Notes: a model not told the origin generated them from the letters alone. A DNA stretch of 59,968 nucleotides from JAZFSZ01 sp036446455 (GCA_036446455.1 JAZFSZ010000093.1:1-59968), one strand, 5' to 3'. Shown: positions 1 through 9,497, counted from the stretch's first letter. Numbers and translations are program-made.

Positions 1-2
1 CC

Positions 3-266
3 GATGTCGTGGTAAGTCAAAACCTGACCAGCCTGACGGTGCTGCTTCTGTATAACAACAGTATTGGCGGCCAGGGGGTGGGCAATGTCAACAGCCTGAC
101 TTCGCTCACTAGCGCGACCGAGATTGGACTTTCCGGCAATATCGGCATGTCCTGCGCCGAACTCGGCACCCTGATCACGGCACTCGGTTCGCCACCGGTG
201 GACACGGACTACAATACCGGCACTACGGATACGGCCACGGATGGGGTCAACTGCACCAACCCCTGA
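3..266 (+). CDS. C-terminal end of a leucine-rich-repeat protein (partial)
   Basis: The frame is open to the left edge, so only the last 88 or so residues are visible. They contain LRR-like blocks (NLTSLTVLLLYNNSI, then a block with LTSL and EIGLSGN) followed by a Cys-containing cap (MSCAELGTLITALG) and a Thr/Asp-rich tail ending NCTNP. Such repeats usually form solenoid binding surfaces in secreted or cell-surface proteins. No anchor or sorting signal is visible at the C-terminus. The partner and role cannot be inferred. The true start lies outside the window. Confidence 0.6.
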   Translation, partial: DVVVSQNLTSLTVLLLYNNSIGGQGVGNVNSLTSLTSATEIGLSGNIGMSCAELGTLITALGSPPVDTDYNTGTTDTATDGVNCTNP

Positions 267-706
267 TACCAGGGAATCACTTAAAAACATTAAAGCAAAC
301 TTTAAAGGGGTCGAATTCCTTTACAGGCAAATACAACAAACAAAAAATTAAGAAAGAGACAAGACTTTTTTGCGCCATTTGTCGAAAAAATTTACGGCGC
401 AAGATTTGATAGAGATACTCTTACTCATATTGAGAGATCATCAACTTTAAAAGTTACAAATACATCTTTCTTAAAAGAAGATGTTTATTTGCTAATTGAA
501 GGTGTCCGTGTTTAGAAATGGCAAACAAAATGCTGTACACGACGTTAATGGGGGCAGGCACCTCATCATGATGTCGCAGTACGAACCCGTGGGTACCAGA
601 AGATATTGGCGGATATAAAGGTCTAGATACCGGAATAGGGTAACATGGTACTACTCCACATACTTATAGTTAGCATACGCACGCGCATTAAGAAGGAGAA
701 GATATA
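267..706. other. AT-rich spacer between the LRR gene and the membrane-protein gene
   Basis: No intact gene of convincing quality is present. The stretch from about 300 to 515 is markedly more AT-rich than the surrounding DNA and includes a protein-like open frame without a start (see separate entry). From 516 to 690 I see only very short frames. A strong ribosome-binding site (AGAAGGAGA, 691-699) lies just before the GTG of the next gene. Confidence 0.5.
306..515 (+). pseudogene. Possible decayed gene remnant, protein-like 3' end without a start
   Basis: Reading from 306 gives about 69 codons to a TAG at 513-515 with no ATG. The second half looks like a real protein C-terminus, with varied composition and segments such as FFAPFVEKIYGARFDRDTL and KEDVYLLIEGVRV. 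Low GC relative to neighbours suggests a foreign or degraded fragment. I do not recognise the family. It could also be chance coding in an AT-rich spacer. Confidence 0.3.
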
Positions 707-1291
707 GTGAATACCCTAATTGATATTCTCAGAGTTACCCACATCATAAATGCCATTCTTCTGGCGTGGCCCTTCTACGCTCTCGTAATCGTCAATCAGC
801 GTGCTCGTCTGGGTCCACCATTAGGTGACCGTACTGACACCTTTATGGAGAATATCATCAAGAATCGTACCATTCCCTGCTTCGTTTTCCAGGCCACGGC
901 TCTGATCACCGGGCTGGCTCTGGTGCTTCTACAAGGGTTTGAGCTAGATGTCTTTGTTACCAACCCGGTGCTGGCGGTAAAGTTCCTGCTGCTCCTGCTC
1001 ATTATTGGGCTTCTGACTTATGTCCACATTAGCCTGCAACCGCGCATTGACGCTCTTTTTGCCCAGGCCGGTAGCCCTGTGCCAGCCGATGTAGCGTCTC
1101 ATATTGGTTCCTTTCGCCTGCGCCGCAAACGCATCGCATCCGTCTGCATGTTCGTAGTGTTGACCGTTTCCATGTTGGGGGTGCAGGTTTGGGCTGCGTT
1201 CCCACTGTGGGTGACGGTCACGCTGGTCTTTGCCATTACTGTCTTCACCTGGCGGGGCTACAAGAGTGTCACGCCGTACGGATGGCTGTAG
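707..1291 (+). CDS. Small integral membrane protein, unknown function
   Basis: The 194-residue product starts at a GTG with a strong Shine-Dalgarno sequence (AGAAGGAGA) 7 bases upstream. It has about four to five hydrophobic helices: near residues 10-30, 58-77, 88-107, 143-163 and 165-183. A basic loop (FRLRRKRIA) before the last pair suggests a cytoplasmic loop. The overall look is of small CopD-like or DUF2269-like membrane proteins, but no signature residue allows assignment. It stands alone, convergent with bioA. Confidence 0.6.
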   Translation: MNTLIDILRVTHIINAILLAWPFYALVIVNQRARLGPPLGDRTDTFMENIIKNRTIPCFVFQATALITGLALVLLQGFELDVFVTNPVLAVKFLLLLLIIGLLTYVHISLQPRIDALFAQAGSPVPADVASHIGSFRLRRKRIASVCMFVVLTVSMLGVQVWAAFPLWVTVTLVFAITVFTWRGYKSVTPYGWL

Positions 1292-1373
1292 ATAGAAATT
1301 CCGGCTAACCATTTAATCAAATACGAGTTAAAGAGCCCACAGCCCTTTACAGTTTTCGTGCGGACGTACTTAA

Positions 1374-2663
1374 TTAATTCACTCGGCCTGCTAATACACT
1401 GACTACTGCGGAAGTTAAAATCGCCAAATCTTCATTGTTGATGACGAAGGGTGGCATCAGGTACACAAGTTTGCCGAAGGGTCGGATCCAGACGCGGGCA
1501 TTAAAAAACGCCTCGGTGATGGTTTCAATATCAACGGCCTGTTTCATTTCGACGACACCAATGGCGCCGAGCACACGCACGTCATTGACGTGGTCCATAT
1601 CGCGACAGGGTGCCAGTCCTGTTTCCAGTCCCCGTTCAATGCGTTTGATATTTTCCTGCCACTGAGAGCCAAGTAGTAATTTGATACTCGTATGTGCGGC
1701 AGTGCAGGCAAGGGGATTGGCCATAAAAGTAGGGCCATGCATAAAGACACCGGGATCACCCTGATCAATGGTGTCAGAAATCTCTTTTGTCGTCAGTGTT
1801 GCCGCGAGGGTGAGGTAACCGCCGGTGAGCGCTTTGCCGACACACATGATGTCCGGGGCGATGTCTGCGTGTTCACAGGCAAAGAGTTTTCCGGTGCGAC
1901 CGAAACCGGTGGCGATTTCATCGAGGATGAGTAATACGCCATGTTGATCACAGAGTTCACGTGCACGTTTCAAATATTCCGCTGAATAAAACCACATTCC
2001 GCCGGCACCCTGGACAATGGGTTCCATGATGACGGCGGCGATTTCTTTGGCGTGTTCTTTCAATGCGTTTGCGAGTGGCGCGATGTCTTCATCATTGCAC
2101 GTTTCGCCAAAGCGGCAGGCCGGTTGATCGACAAAAATATTTTTCGGTAAAACGTCACTGAACAGGTTGTGCATACCGGTGACGGGATCGCAGACCGACA
2201 TGGCGCCGAAGGTATCTCCATGATAAGCGCCGCGAAAGCTGATAAATCGTTGCCGATGTGGCTGCCCCTTGGCCTGCCAGTACTGAATCGCCATTTTCAT
2301 TGCCACTTCAACAGCAACCGAACCGGAGTCGGAGTAAAAAACCGATTGCAAGTCGCCTGGCGTGATGCCGATGAGCTGGCGAGTGAGCTCAATCGCAGGG
2401 GCGTGGGTCAGCCCACCAAACATAACGTGGGCCATTTTCCTCAGTTGCCGTTCCAGGGCCACGTTCATGGTCGGGTGGTTGTAGCCGTGAATGACACACC
2501 ACCAGGACGACATACCATCAATTAATTCGCGACCATCCTTTAACTTGAGGCGCACCCCGCTTGCAGAGGCGACTTCATAGACCGGTAGATTGGAATTCAT
2601 GGCACTGTAGGCATGCCAGATATGGTTCTGGTCGATATTATTTGTGAATTGAGAATCGTCCAT
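1374..2663 (-). CDS. bioA: Adenosylmethionine-8-amino-7-oxononanoate aminotransferase
   Basis: This 429-residue fold-type I PLP aminotransferase matches the usual BioA length. It transfers the amino group of S-adenosylmethionine to KAPA to make DAPA, the antepenultimate step of biotin synthesis. The substrate-pocket segment SSWWCVIHGYNHP near residue 51 is typical of BioA rather than of ornithine or acetylornithine aminotransferases. DEIATGFGRTG supplies the PLP-binding Asp, and the Schiff-base Lys lies in VGKALTGGYL. The ATG at 2663 gives the expected N-terminus. No other bio genes are nearby, so biotin genes are scattered in this genome. Confidence 0.93.
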   Translation of the reverse strand: MDDSQFTNNIDQNHIWHAYSAMNSNLPVYEVASASGVRLKLKDGRELIDGMSSWWCVIHGYNHPTMNVALERQLRKMAHVMFGGLTHAPAIELTRQLIGITPGDLQSVFYSDSGSVAVEVAMKMAIQYWQAKGQPHRQRFISFRGAYHGDTFGAMSVCDPVTGMHNLFSDVLPKNIFVDQPACRFGETCNDEDIAPLANALKEHAKEIAAVIMEPIVQGAGGMWFYSAEYLKRARELCDQHGVLLILDEIATGFGRTGKLFACEHADIAPDIMCVGKALTGGYLTLAATLTTKEISDTIDQGDPGVFMHGPTFMANPLACTAAHTSIKLLLGSQWQENIKRIERGLETGLAPCRDMDHVNDVRVLGAIGVVEMKQAVDIETITEAFFNARVWIRPFGKLVYLMPPFVINNEDLAILTSAVVSVLAGRVN

Positions 2664-2723
2664 TGTCTTTGATTTCCGGAAACCCGATTTCTAATCCGGC
2701 CGGGGAAAGTTTACCGGCGTAGA

Positions 2724-4115
2724 TTAAAGAATATCGCTGGCAAAGTCTGCCAGACGTGAACGCTCACCACGATGTAAAGTAACGTGACCGCTGTGCTGCC
2801 AGGTTTTGAAACGATCGACGACATAGGTGAGTCCGGATGTTGTCTCGGTTAAATAGGGCGTGTCAATTTGCGTCAGATTGCCCAGGCATATGACCTTACT
2901 GCCGGGTCCGGCGCGGGTAATCAGTGTTTTAAGTTGATGCGGTGTCAGGTTCTGCGCTTCATCAATAATAAGGAATTTTCGCAGGAAGGTGCGACCACGC
3001 ATAAAGTTTAGCGATTTAACTCGAATTTTGCTGTAAAGAAAATCCCTGGTAGCGGCCTTTCCCCATTCACCGTGTTCTACGCTGGTTTCATGTAGTACTT
3101 CGAGGTTGTCATCCAGAGCCCCCATCCAGGGATTCATTTTCTCTTCTTCGGTTCCGGGCAGGAAACCGATGTCTTCACCCACGGGCACGGTAATGCGCGT
3201 AAAAATGATTTCACTGTAACGCTGATCATCTAATGTTTGTGTGAGTGCCGCTGCGAGCGTTAGCAGGGTCTTGCCGGTTCCTGCTTGACCCAAAATGGTG
3301 ACAAAATCGATTTCGGGCTCCATCAACAGGTTCAGGGCATAACTTTGCTCGCGGTTGCGCGCCTGAATGCCCCATACGGCCGCGGCCTCGCCGGTGTAAT
3401 CACGAATCGCCTCCAGCACCAGCGAACCATTGTCATACTCGCGCACGATGGCATCGAAGGAGGTATCACCGTCGATATGGATAAACTGGTTGTAATACCA
3501 GCCGTTGGCAGGCACATTTCTGAGCTTGTAACAGGCACGGCCTCTGTCGTTGGTCCACGATTCAAGGTTACTGCTGTCGCCCCAGAAACTGTCATCAAAC
3601 TCGGACAAGCCGGTGTACAGCAGTTGCGTATCGTCCAGTACATGATCGCTGGTGTAGTCTTCGGCATGGATGCCAAGCGCACGCGCCTTGATACGTAAGT
3701 TTATATCCTTGGATACCAGCGCCACATCGCAATCCAGATGCTCCCGACCGAGATCGATTGTGATACCCAGTAATGTGTTATCGGTCGTGTCCAGCGGCAG
3801 ACCGTGGGGCATCGGATGTTTGACGGGGTCGAGATAAAAATAGAGGTGGCCAGCGACCTGTTTCTCGCTGGCAGGTAGCGCAACGCCATTGGCGATATCG
3901 CCCTCGGCCTTTTCGATCAGGTCATCCAGATAGCGGCTGACCTGGCGCACGTTGCGCGCCACTTCGGACATCCCTTTCTTGCCACGATCGAGCTCTTCGA
4001 GCACCACCATGGGAAGGTAAATGTCGTGTTCCTGGAAACGGAAAATTGCTACAGGATCGTGCATCAACACGTTAGTGTCGAGCACAAATATTTTCTTGCG
4101 GCCGGGAGATTTCAA
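2724..4115 (-). CDS. PhoH-family ATPase with N-terminal PIN domain
   Basis: The 463-residue product combines a PIN ribonuclease-like domain (residues about 8-150, starting IFVLDTNVLMHDP with acidic metal-site residues) and a PhoH P-loop ATPase domain (about 240-455). The Walker A is GQAGTGKT and the Walker B is FLIIDEAQN. Members of this PhoH2/YlaK-like family are thought to act on RNA, with the ATPase remodelling substrate for the PIN nuclease. The chosen start is a TTG without a good Shine-Dalgarno sequence. It lies 19 bases after the peroxiredoxin stop, so the two genes are probably co-transcribed and translationally linked. Confidence 0.88.
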   Translation of the reverse strand: MKSPGRKKIFVLDTNVLMHDPVAIFRFQEHDIYLPMVVLEELDRGKKGMSEVARNVRQVSRYLDDLIEKAEGDIANGVALPASEKQVAGHLYFYLDPVKHPMPHGLPLDTTDNTLLGITIDLGREHLDCDVALVSKDINLRIKARALGIHAEDYTSDHVLDDTQLLYTGLSEFDDSFWGDSSNLESWTNDRGRACYKLRNVPANGWYYNQFIHIDGDTSFDAIVREYDNGSLVLEAIRDYTGEAAAVWGIQARNREQSYALNLLMEPEIDFVTILGQAGTGKTLLTLAAALTQTLDDQRYSEIIFTRITVPVGEDIGFLPGTEEEKMNPWMGALDDNLEVLHETSVEHGEWGKAATRDFLYSKIRVKSLNFMRGRTFLRKFLIIDEAQNLTPHQLKTLITRAGPGSKVICLGNLTQIDTPYLTETTSGLTYVVDRFKTWQHSGHVTLHRGERSRLADFASDIL

Positions 4116-4134
4116 TAAGTCAGACAGATCCGGT

Positions 4135-4620
4135 TCAGAGTTCCCTAACGATATCGATCATGGCGTCGAGTACTTCATCAACGTGTCCAGCGACCTTCAC
4201 TTTGCGGAATTCTCGTCGTAAAACACCATTCGTATCTATTATAAAAGTACTTCGCTCAATGCCAAGCACTTTTTTTCCATACATATTCTTCTCCTTTATA
4301 ACATCAAATACTTTGCACAATTTCTCGTCTTCATCACTGATAAGGTCGAAAGGGAACTTGAATTTAGATTTGAAATTCTCGTGGGATTTCAGCGAGTCGC
4401 GGGAAACACCCAGTATGACTGTATTCTGCTTTTTGAATTTGGTGTTACTGGCCTTGAAATCCAGCCCCTCAGTGGTACAGCCTGACGTGCTATCTTTCGG
4501 GTAAAAATAAATAACCACATTTTGGCCACCCAATTCCGAGAGCTTGAATTGTTTGTCGCCGGTAGTGGTCACGTAAAGGTCAGGGATGACCTTGCCTAAT
4601 ATTACTCTTCTTGCCGCCAC
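4135..4620 (-). CDS. bcp: Thioredoxin-dependent peroxiredoxin of the Bcp/PrxQ group
   Basis: The 161-residue product reduces hydrogen peroxide and organic peroxides using thioredoxin. The peroxidatic Cys is in STSGCTTEG (residue about 49). The resolving Cys found five residues later in E. coli Bcp is absent (GLDF instead). A Cys in EKLCKVFDV (about residue 98) sits where the resolving Cys occurs in the helix-3 PrxQ subtype. The GTG start at 4620 is preceded by GAGGAC. The gene lies between nrdJ and the PhoH gene on the same strand. Confidence 0.9.
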   Translation of the reverse strand: MAARRVILGKVIPDLYVTTTGDKQFKLSELGGQNVVIYFYPKDSTSGCTTEGLDFKASNTKFKKQNTVILGVSRDSLKSHENFKSKFKFPFDLISDEDEKLCKVFDVIKEKNMYGKKVLGIERSTFIIDTNGVLRREFRKVKVAGHVDEVLDAMIDIVREL

Positions 4621-4721
4621 GATAGTCCTCTTGATAAATCAGATCCTGAAACGAGTTGTAGAGTAGCATTAATCGCAAAAGTGGTAGCTGCCAGATCATA
4701 CAAATTAGACAAGGGATATTG

Positions 4722-6551
4722 CTAGTCAATTTCCCGCTCAATGGTGCAGCAGTGGTGGGCCGGATTTTCCGGCGTTAGTTCGGCTGCGGCAGACAGAACT
4801 TCACCGGTTACCGGGTTGGGGCGAAAGGTGGTGCAACCTTTGAGGCCCATGGAAAAAGCATTCTCATACAGTGACTGGAATCTATTGAACGGATAATCGG
4901 CCGGGATGTTGATGGTCTTGGAAATCGCACTGTCAACATAGGGCTGTATAGCGGCCTGCATTTGCAGGTGGGCCTGGGGGGAGACATCCCAGGCGCGGAC
5001 GAAGGTTTCCGGAAAAGGTTCGGTGTTTTTGCGTTGTCGCCATTGCTGACAGGCATAGTCGACCAAGTGATAACTTGTCTCCTCACCATCCGCCTGTCTA
5101 ATCTTGCGCGAATAAGAAAAGTCATACAATGGTTCAATGCCGCTGGAGACGTTATTGGCCAGCAAGCTAATGGTGCCGGCGGGAGCGATCGCGATAAGGT
5201 GGCTGTTGCGGATTCCCTGTTTTTTGATGGTGGCCCGAATATCATCGGGCAGGGACCGAATAAATTCACCGGCAAGATAGGCGTCAGAATCGAAAACGGA
5301 AAAGTTGCCCCGTTCAATGGCAAGATCAGTGGAGGCGCGATAGGCATGTTGGCAAATCATGCGCATGATGTTTGCTGCCTGCCTGCGGCCGTCGTCTGCG
5401 TCGTAACGCAGTCCCAGCATGATGAGAGCATCAGCGAGTCCTGTCACACCAAGCCCGATGCGACGGGAGTCCTGTGCTTGTTGCTGTTGTTGTGCCAGGG
5501 GGAATCGCGAAGTCGATATAATATTGTCCATTAGTCTGACCGCGAGAGTGACGGTTGCGGCAATGGCGATCGCGTCCACGCTTGCATTGTGAGTAAATGG
5601 TTTGTTGATAAACTGTGTCAAATTGATGGAACCAAGATTGCAGGCACCATAAGGCGGCAGGGGTACCTCGCCGCAGGGATTGGTTGCCGATATTTGCTCG
5701 CGGTAGTAGAGATTATTGGCGCGATTGATGTGATCGACAAACAGCACGCCAGGCTCTGCGTAGTCGTAAGTGGCGCGCATTAGCTTGTTCCAGAGTTGGC
5801 GTGCCGGAATCTGCCGCAATACACGGCAATCCACCACATCGTCATAACCGGGCCAATGTCGAGTTACCTGACCGTCGCCAATGGGCGCCACGTCGGCTGG
5901 AAAGACCAGTGGCCAGTCTGCATTGCCCTTTACGGCTTGCATGAATGCATCGGTGATTAGAACAGAGAGATTGAAATTACGTAGCGCCGAACTGTCCCGC
6001 TTGGCGTCAATGAATTCCTCAATGTCGGGGTGGTCGCAGCGCAGTGTTGCCATCATGGCGCCACGGCGCGCGCCGGTAGAAAGCAGGGTGGCGCACATCG
6101 AATCCCATATCTGCATAAACGATACTGGGCCTGAGGCGACAGAACCCATTCGACGTGCGGGTGTGCCTCGAGGGCGCAAGGTGGAGAAGTCATAACCCAC
6201 CCCGCCTCCCTGCTGCATCGTAATCGCGCCTTCCTTGAGTGCAGTAAAGATGCCGTCCATGGAATCATCAATGCGCCCCATGACAAAGCAGTTGAACAGT
6301 GTGACCTCACGGTCCGTGCCTGCACCAGCCTGAATGCGCCCGGCGGGCAGGAATCGGAATTCCTTGAGGATGCTGTAAAAGGCCTGTTCCCAGAATTCGT
6401 TATTTACTGATTCTACGGATGCCAGCGAATGAGCAATACGTTGCCAGGTATCGTCGATGGTCTGGTCGTGAATGACATCGGCGCCGCGATAGCGATATTT
6501 GGTCTCCCAAATGACCCGAGAGACATCAGTTTGGAAACTGGAATCTTCCAC
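4722..6551 (-). CDS. nrdJ: Adenosylcobalamin-dependent (class II) ribonucleotide reductase
   Basis: The 609-residue protein converts ribonucleotides to deoxyribonucleotides using a B12-derived radical and is oxygen-independent. Redox and radical Cys positions are visible: LFNCFVMG for the first of the redox pair, NPCGEVPLPP for the thiyl Cys, and GACNLGSINL for the partner. It is shorter than many NrdJ proteins. It ends HHCCTIEREID, an adjacent Cys pair instead of a spaced CxxC. The GTG start at 6551 follows GACGGGAA. No nrdAB or nrdR is seen nearby. Confidence 0.9.
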   Translation of the reverse strand: MEDSSFQTDVSRVIWETKYRYRGADVIHDQTIDDTWQRIAHSLASVESVNNEFWEQAFYSILKEFRFLPAGRIQAGAGTDREVTLFNCFVMGRIDDSMDGIFTALKEGAITMQQGGGVGYDFSTLRPRGTPARRMGSVASGPVSFMQIWDSMCATLLSTGARRGAMMATLRCDHPDIEEFIDAKRDSSALRNFNLSVLITDAFMQAVKGNADWPLVFPADVAPIGDGQVTRHWPGYDDVVDCRVLRQIPARQLWNKLMRATYDYAEPGVLFVDHINRANNLYYREQISATNPCGEVPLPPYGACNLGSINLTQFINKPFTHNASVDAIAIAATVTLAVRLMDNIISTSRFPLAQQQQQAQDSRRIGLGVTGLADALIMLGLRYDADDGRRQAANIMRMICQHAYRASTDLAIERGNFSVFDSDAYLAGEFIRSLPDDIRATIKKQGIRNSHLIAIAPAGTISLLANNVSSGIEPLYDFSYSRKIRQADGEETSYHLVDYACQQWRQRKNTEPFPETFVRAWDVSPQAHLQMQAAIQPYVDSAISKTINIPADYPFNRFQSLYENAFSMGLKGCTTFRPNPVTGEVLSAAAELTPENPAHHCCTIEREID

Positions 6552-6635
6552 GCTGTTTTCCCGTCAACCCTGCCCTTAACTATATCTTACTGCACCACCA
6601 TGTTGTGTTGCAGACGCATGCCTGCGCCCTACCCA

Positions 6636-7760
6636 TCACGTTGTGCATTGCGTCTTTGCAGATTCGACGGCAAAGTTTTGCAACCGCACCGCCTGGCGTC
6701 GGGCGCCCCAGTTACCGGGTTTTTCCTCGAACACCCCCGCGACCGGCGTCTGGCAGAACATGCAGTTACCCTCCTTGGTGATGTTCCAGTCGCTTAAGAC
6801 ATACCAGTCCCGGCCAATGAGTTTCTCGCCGCAGTGGTAGCACCAGGTGCTGTCCGCATCCGGATTGTGAACGTTGCCGACATAGGCGTAGCGCACACCG
6901 TTTTTAATGGCAATGTCACGTGCTCGCGTAAGTGTTGACGGGGGTGTATGCGGCACGTCCATCATCTTCCAGTCCGGGTGGAAGGCGGAGAAATGTATAG
7001 GTACTTCGGAACCAAGATTTTCTACCACCCACCGGGTCATGGCATCGAGTTCATCGTCGGAGTCATTGCGACCGGGGATAAGCAACGTGGTGATTTCCAG
7101 CCACACATCGGTTTCGTGCTGAATATATTTAAGTGTATCCAGCACCGGCTGGAGATGGGCGCCGGTGAGCTTGAAATAAAACTCTTCTGTAAATCCTTTG
7201 AGATCAATATTGGCGGCATCCATTTGCGCGTAGAATTCTGCCCGCGGTTTGGGGTCGATGTAACCGGCAGAAACAGCCACCGATTTCACGCCAATGGCAC
7301 GGCAGGCCGCGGCCACGTCAATGGCGTATTCATGAAAAACGACGGGATCATTGTAGGTGTAGGCGACACTGCGGGCGCCGAGCGCCTTTGCTGCACGGGC
7401 GATGGTTTCCGGTGCAGCCTCATCGGCCAGCGTGTCCATTTCACGTGATTTACTGATGTCCCAGTTCTGGCAGAACTTGCAAGCAAGGTTGCAACCGGCG
7501 GTGCCAAAGGACAGTACTGGTGTGCCGGGCAGAAAATGATTGAGTGGTTTTTTCTCGATGGGGTCGATGCAATAACCACTGGAGCGCCCGTAGGTCGTCA
7601 GCACCACGGCGCCACCGCGGTTCTCGCGTACGTAGCAGAGCCCCTGTTGACTCTCGCGCATCTTGCAATGGCGTGGGCACAGGTCACACTGCACACGACC
7701 GTCATCCAGCGCATGCCAGTATTTTGTCGGGACAACAGTTTTCAGATCGGTCTCGGCCAT
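6636..7760 (-). CDS. amrS: AmmeMemoRadiSam system radical SAM enzyme
   Basis: The product has the canonical radical SAM motif in GTAGCNLACKFCQNW (CxxxCxxC), plus an N-terminal CDLCPRHC cluster-like segment and a C-terminal CYHCGE and CMFCQTP pair. This fits the AmrS/PflA-like radical SAM family. The conserved N-terminal block YWHALDDGRVQCDLCPRHC supports the ATG at 7760 rather than an upstream TTG at 7826. It is divergent from amrB-amrA, and the three together form the AmmeMemoRadiSam set. The substrate of this system has not been established to my knowledge. A role in modifying a protein or small molecule is inferred from the radical SAM chemistry. Confidence 0.9.
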   Translation of the reverse strand: MAETDLKTVVPTKYWHALDDGRVQCDLCPRHCKMRESQQGLCYVRENRGGAVVLTTYGRSSGYCIDPIEKKPLNHFLPGTPVLSFGTAGCNLACKFCQNWDISKSREMDTLADEAAPETIARAAKALGARSVAYTYNDPVVFHEYAIDVAAACRAIGVKSVAVSAGYIDPKPRAEFYAQMDAANIDLKGFTEEFYFKLTGAHLQPVLDTLKYIQHETDVWLEITTLLIPGRNDSDDELDAMTRWVVENLGSEVPIHFSAFHPDWKMMDVPHTPPSTLTRARDIAIKNGVRYAYVGNVHNPDADSTWCYHCGEKLIGRDWYVLSDWNITKEGNCMFCQTPVAGVFEEKPGNWGARRQAVRLQNFAVESAKTQCTT

Positions 7761-7927
7761 GGTGCCGGGCACATTACGTGCGGTATTGTCTAAGTTGTAA
7801 GTGTGGCCGAAGGGCCGACAATACAATAATCAGAATATTTTATAAGGGCGCCTTTACGGCTTGAAATCGGCATTCCGGCGCAGCATTTATTATAGTAGCG
7901 GCAATCAAAATGCCGAGGATTGGTATT

Positions 7928-8722
7928 ATGTCCCGAGTCAGAGCGCCGGCCGTTGCCGGCATGTTTTATCCCGCCGATGTGGCGGAATTGAGGCAAATGG
8001 TTGAAAAACTGCTGGTCGAGGCGCCAGCACCTGCAAAGGCTGATGACATACCCAAGGCCCTGATTGTGCCCCACGCGGGTTACATCTATTCCGGTCCTAT
8101 TGCCGCCAGTGCCTATGTCCGATTGTCCCCGATTCGCTCGGTAATTCGACGCGTTGTGTTACTTGGCCCAGCCCATCGAGTCCCGGTCCATGGTCTGGCG
8201 CTGCCCGCAGTCGATGAATTTTCCACACCTATTGGCAAGGTTGCACTTGACCATAATGCCATTGAAACTGTGCGTGATCTGTCGCAAGTAAGTGTATTCG
8301 ACGACGCTCACACCGGGGAGCACAGTCTCGAGGTACATCTGCCATTTTTACAACTGGTGCTGGAATCGTTTCAGCTGGTACCGCTGGTGGTAGGTGAAAC
8401 CAGCGCTGAAGAGGTGGCCGAAGTGCTGGAAACACTTTGGGGCGGCGATGAAACGCTGATCGTCATCAGTTCCGACCTCAGCCATTATCACGACTATCAA
8501 ACGGCACAAGAGATGGATCGCGCCACTTCTGATGCCATAGAGAGACTGGCGTTCGAGGATATACAACGTGAGCAGGCCTGTGGTCGCGCGCCGGTGAGTG
8601 GATTGTTGCTGGTCGCGCGACGCAAGGGACTGCAAAGCGAGACTATCGATTTGCGCAACTCGGGAGATACTGCGGGATCGCGGAACCAGGTGGTAGGCTA
8701 CGGGGCCTATGTCATCCACTAG
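7928..8722 (+). CDS. amrB: AmmeMemoRadiSam system protein B (MEMO1 family)
   Basis: The 264-residue protein belongs to the MEMO1-like family, structurally related to class III extradiol dioxygenases. The conserved start RAPAVAGMFYP, the segment IVPHAGYIYSG and the region VLLGPAHRVP are family hallmarks. Conserved His residues (PHAGY, GPAH, EHSLEVHLPF) could bind a metal. I chose the ATG at 7928, which has a GAGG about 8 bases upstream, over the ATG at 7910. It overlaps amrA by 14 bases, so the two are translationally coupled. Confidence 0.92.
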   Translation: MSRVRAPAVAGMFYPADVAELRQMVEKLLVEAPAPAKADDIPKALIVPHAGYIYSGPIAASAYVRLSPIRSVIRRVVLLGPAHRVPVHGLALPAVDEFSTPIGKVALDHNAIETVRDLSQVSVFDDAHTGEHSLEVHLPFLQLVLESFQLVPLVVGETSAEEVAEVLETLWGGDETLIVISSDLSHYHDYQTAQEMDRATSDAIERLAFEDIQREQACGRAPVSGLLLVARRKGLQSETIDLRNSGDTAGSRNQVVGYGAYVIH

Positions 8723-9284
8723 CGTAAATAAATTTGCCGCAGCCGAGCAGGAAACCTTGCTGAGTCTGGCATTGACAGCCGTTGAGCAAGGCCTCGCCGG
8801 AAAAACACACCAGCCCAGTTTAGATGAGTATAGCGGTGTGCTGGCTGAACAGGGCGCCAGCTTTGTAACGTTGAACTGTGATGGGCGGTTGCGAGGGTGT
8901 GTCGGCACACTGGAGGCGCATCAACCGCTGGTTGTCGATGTTGCCAACAATGCCAACTCTGCTGCCTTCCATGATCGGCGATTCTCGCCATTGACCGCCA
9001 GTGAGTTATCCCGGATCGAGATTCATATCTCGGTGCTGACCCCAGCTTTACCCGTCACATTCAAGTCAGAACAGAACCTGATCGAGCAATTGCAACCTGA
9101 TATTGATGGAGTGATTCTTTCGCTGGGGCGCCAGCGTGGCACCTTTCTGCCCTCGGTCTGGAAAACCTTGCCCGACCCGGGCGAATTTTTGCGACATTTA
9201 AAACAAAAGGCCGGATTGCCAGCCGATTTCTGGTCTGACGAAATTCAAATCCAGCGTTACCGTACTATTTCAATATCTCACTGA
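8709..9284 (+). CDS. amrA: AmmeMemoRadiSam system protein A (AMMECR1 family)
   Basis: The 191-residue product is an AMMECR1-domain protein. The signature region is GASFVTLNCDGRLRGCVGT near residue 50, with the family's LRGC-containing block. Further conserved blocks are NAAFHDRRF-like (here SAAFHDRRFSPL) and the C-terminal FLPSVWKTLPDPGEFL. Its biochemical function is unknown. It always travels with AmrB and the radical SAM enzyme AmrS in bacteria of this type, as here. The start overlaps the end of amrB. Confidence 0.92.
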   Translation: MSSTSVNKFAAAEQETLLSLALTAVEQGLAGKTHQPSLDEYSGVLAEQGASFVTLNCDGRLRGCVGTLEAHQPLVVDVANNANSAAFHDRRFSPLTASELSRIEIHISVLTPALPVTFKSEQNLIEQLQPDIDGVILSLGRQRGTFLPSVWKTLPDPGEFLRHLKQKAGLPADFWSDEIQIQRYRTISISH

Positions 9285-9497
9285 TGTTGCACTTTTGACA
9301 CCGGGGATAGTGGCCCAGTTCCTGGCCGCGGTCCTGGATGGCAGGTACCGGGATATTGCTGTTGCATGAACCACGTTAAATTAACAAGCAAAGAATCTTC
9401 TAACATGCGCTTTCCTGCTCGCTTAGTGCGCAGCGATGCAACAGTTTGATTCATGTAACTTTGGTAGCCGTTCCCGTTAATGGAGTAAGTATTCACC

